A stretch of DNA of 64,000 nt from Tropicimonas sp. IMCC34043 (lineage in GTDB: Bacteria; Pseudomonadota; Alphaproteobacteria; Rhodobacterales; Rhodobacteraceae). Each line of letters starts with the position of its first letter. The first letter of the stretch is position 1. Positions 62,658 through 64,000 of this stretch are shown one piece after another. The stretch is from the NCBI RefSeq assembly GCF_003390845.1, contig NZ_QMEK01000005.1, forward strand, positions 124,001 to 188,000, given 5' to 3'. The notes below the pieces were generated by a model. It was not told where the DNA came from, ran no database searches, and saw only the letters and a program-made list of their open reading frames with translations. The position numbers were made by a program, and so were the translations under genes.

Positions 62658-62814
62658 CCCGATCCGGCTCGGCGCGCCTTTCCCGGGCGCACCGCCAGAC
62701 CCAACCCAAGTCTCAACCGACAGGCACCCTTGTCAGCTCGCGCCACTGCGGCCGAGCCGGGGCAATGCCCGTCCGACCTGAACCCCGACCGAAGAACAAG
62801 AAACGGAAACCGAC

Positions 62815-63954
62815 ATGAGCGCGCTCCCCAAGATCGACTTCATCTATCTCAACGAAACCGACATGATCCGGGCCGGTGTCACCGACATGGCCGCCTGCGT
62901 GGACACTATGGAAGACATGTTCGTGCTGCTGCACAAGGGCGACTACCGGATGGCCGGCGCCAACAACGATAGCCACGGCGCGATGGTCGTGTTCCCGGAG
63001 ACCTCGCCGCATCCGAACATGCCGAAACCGACCGCCGATCGCCGCTTCATGGCGATGCCGGCCTATCTCGGCGGCGATTATTGCACCGCAGGGGTCAAGT
63101 GGTACGGCTCCAACATCGCCAACCGCGACAAGGATCTGCCGCGCTCGATCCTGATGTTCACGCTCAGCGATGCCGATACCGCCGCGCCGCTGGCCTATAT
63201 GTCGGCCAACCTGCTTTCGGCCTATCGCACCGGTGCCGTGCCCGGCGTCGGCGCCCGGCATCTGGCCCGCAAGGACGCCAAGGTGATCGGCGTCTACGGG
63301 CCCGGCGTGATGGCCAGGACCTCGGTCGCGGCCTTCATGGCGACCTGCCCGATGATCGACACGATCAAGGTCCAGGGCCGCGGCAGGAAAAGCCTCGACA
63401 GCTTCATTGCCTGGGTGAAGGAGGCCTATCCGCAGGTGACGAGGATCGAGGTCGTGACCGAGATCGAACAGGTCGTGCGCGGCGCCGATATCGTCACCTA
63501 CTGCGCCTCTGGCGCGACCGGCGATGTCTCGACCTATCCGGTGGTAAAGCGTGAATGGCTGAAGCCCGGTGCGTTCCTGGCGATGCCCGCCTCCTGCGAG
63601 ATCGACGAAGGCATGGAACAGCCCGACGTGCGCAAGGTGATGGACAACATCGGACTTTATGAGGCGTGGTTCGACGAGCTGCCCAAGCCCGCCCATGCGC
63701 ATGTGCCACTGATCGGCGTGCGGTTCATGGACATGATCCACGACGGCAAGATGGCCCACGACGAGCTTGGCGATCTGGGCGCGATCTGCGCCGGGGCCGA
63801 GCCGGGACGGGCCAGCGACGACGAGATCATCGTGCTGTCGGTCGGCGGAATGCCGGTCGAGGACGTGGCCTGGGGCACGAAGGTGTACCGCAACGCCGTC
63901 GAAAAGGGGATCGGCACGAAGCTGAACCTCTGGGACGAGCCGGCGCTTCGCTGA
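62815..63954 (+). CDS. Ornithine cyclodeaminase-family protein (tyramine oxidase subunit B type)
   Basis: This 379-residue NAD(P)-dependent protein belongs to the ornithine cyclodeaminase/mu-crystallin family. The substrate-side segments KWYGSNIANRDKDLPRSI and SANLLSAYRTGA precede the Rossmann loop VYGPGVMART, and EIVTYCASG-like sequence (here DIVTYCASGATGD) follows. Family members of this length in Rhodobacterales and Rhizobiales are annotated as tyramine oxidase subunit B; I recall this rather than derive it, so the substrate is tentative. It lies 157 bases after the permease. Further pathway genes would lie beyond the window end. Confidence 0.82.
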   Translation: MSALPKIDFIYLNETDMIRAGVTDMAACVDTMEDMFVLLHKGDYRMAGANNDSHGAMVVFPETSPHPNMPKPTADRRFMAMPAYLGGDYCTAGVKWYGSNIANRDKDLPRSILMFTLSDADTAAPLAYMSANLLSAYRTGAVPGVGARHLARKDAKVIGVYGPGVMARTSVAAFMATCPMIDTIKVQGRGRKSLDSFIAWVKEAYPQVTRIEVVTEIEQVVRGADIVTYCASGATGDVSTYPVVKREWLKPGAFLAMPASCEIDEGMEQPDVRKVMDNIGLYEAWFDELPKPAHAHVPLIGVRFMDMIHDGKMAHDELGDLGAICAGAEPGRASDDEIIVLSVGGMPVEDVAWGTKVYRNAVEKGIGTKLNLWDEPALR

Positions 63955-64000
63955 GCCGTTGCATAGCCTTCCAAAGGCGTGCCGCGTTCCCTTTGGCGTG

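Overview
The window is GC-rich, gene-dense DNA of alphaproteobacterial type. Gene content and style (class I PHA synthase, monomeric NADP isocitrate dehydrogenase, bioMNY, a DnaA-like plasmid replicase with RepABC-type centromere palindromes, a TTTGAGCCAAGAAGAAG-type terminator) point to the Rhodobacterales, family Rhodobacteraceae or a close relative. No rRNA, tRNA, CRISPR array or intact insertion sequence was seen. The replication and partition block at about 6.2-9.9 kb shows that this is part of a low-copy extrachromosomal replicon. Because the same DNA carries isocitrate dehydrogenase and fructose-1,6-bisphosphatase, a large plasmid or chromid is the best guess; this is inference.

Layout. 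0.4-3.5 kb: a DUF3302/HlyD/NodT envelope export set. 3.7-5.4 kb: PHA synthase. 6.2-9.9 kb: parB and parA (minus strand), an origin-like intergenic region, and a replication initiator with a winged-helix part and a DnaA-N-like part (plus strand). The 16-bp palindrome GTTCCCCGCGGGGAAC recurs through this block, also inside the coding sequences of parA, parB and rep. 10.2-12.4 kb: icd. 12.6-19.9 kb: a tightly coupled plus-strand catabolic operon (polyamine-type ABC importer, amidohydrolase/deaminase, M20 dipeptidase, nucleoside hydrolase). 20.0-26.8 kb, minus strand: M20 amidohydrolase, an EmrAB-type pump, the BioMNY biotin importer, and a UbiX-like flavin prenyltransferase.

27.3-36.8 kb: a divergent sugar or ketose locus. 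The minus strand encodes a four-gene ribose-type ABC importer. The plus strand encodes DhaK, two DhaL subunits, and a SorC-family regulator fused to a complete second DhaK. 36.9-41.9 kb: a flavin monooxygenase with an N-terminal NTF2-like part and a zinc alcohol dehydrogenase, divergent from an AcoR-like regulator that lacks the GAFTGA motif. 42-44.3 kb: DEAD-box helicase with decapeptide repeats. 44.4-45.4 kb: a Xre-RES toxin-antitoxin pair behind a perfect 11+11 bp operator. 45.6-45.9 kb: a frameshifted AraC-type remnant. 46.1-47.1 kb: fbp.

47.4-52.5 kb, minus strand: PQQ-type sugar dehydrogenase, then a periplasmic electron-transfer module of a cytochrome b, a nine-CXXCH cytochrome related to octaheme tetrathionate reductases, and a five-CXXCH cytochrome with EF-hand-like loops, headed by an FNR-like box. 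52.8-57.7 kb: a translationally coupled pair, a GST-cytochrome P450 fusion and a 971-residue membrane-anchored DyP-type peroxidase. This is the strongest candidate for an undescribed enzyme system here. 58-64 kb: small genes (DUF6653-like, PhnA-like, GFA-like), an AraC regulator divergent from an amino-acid/amine permease, and an ornithine cyclodeaminase-family protein of the type annotated as tyramine oxidase subunit B.
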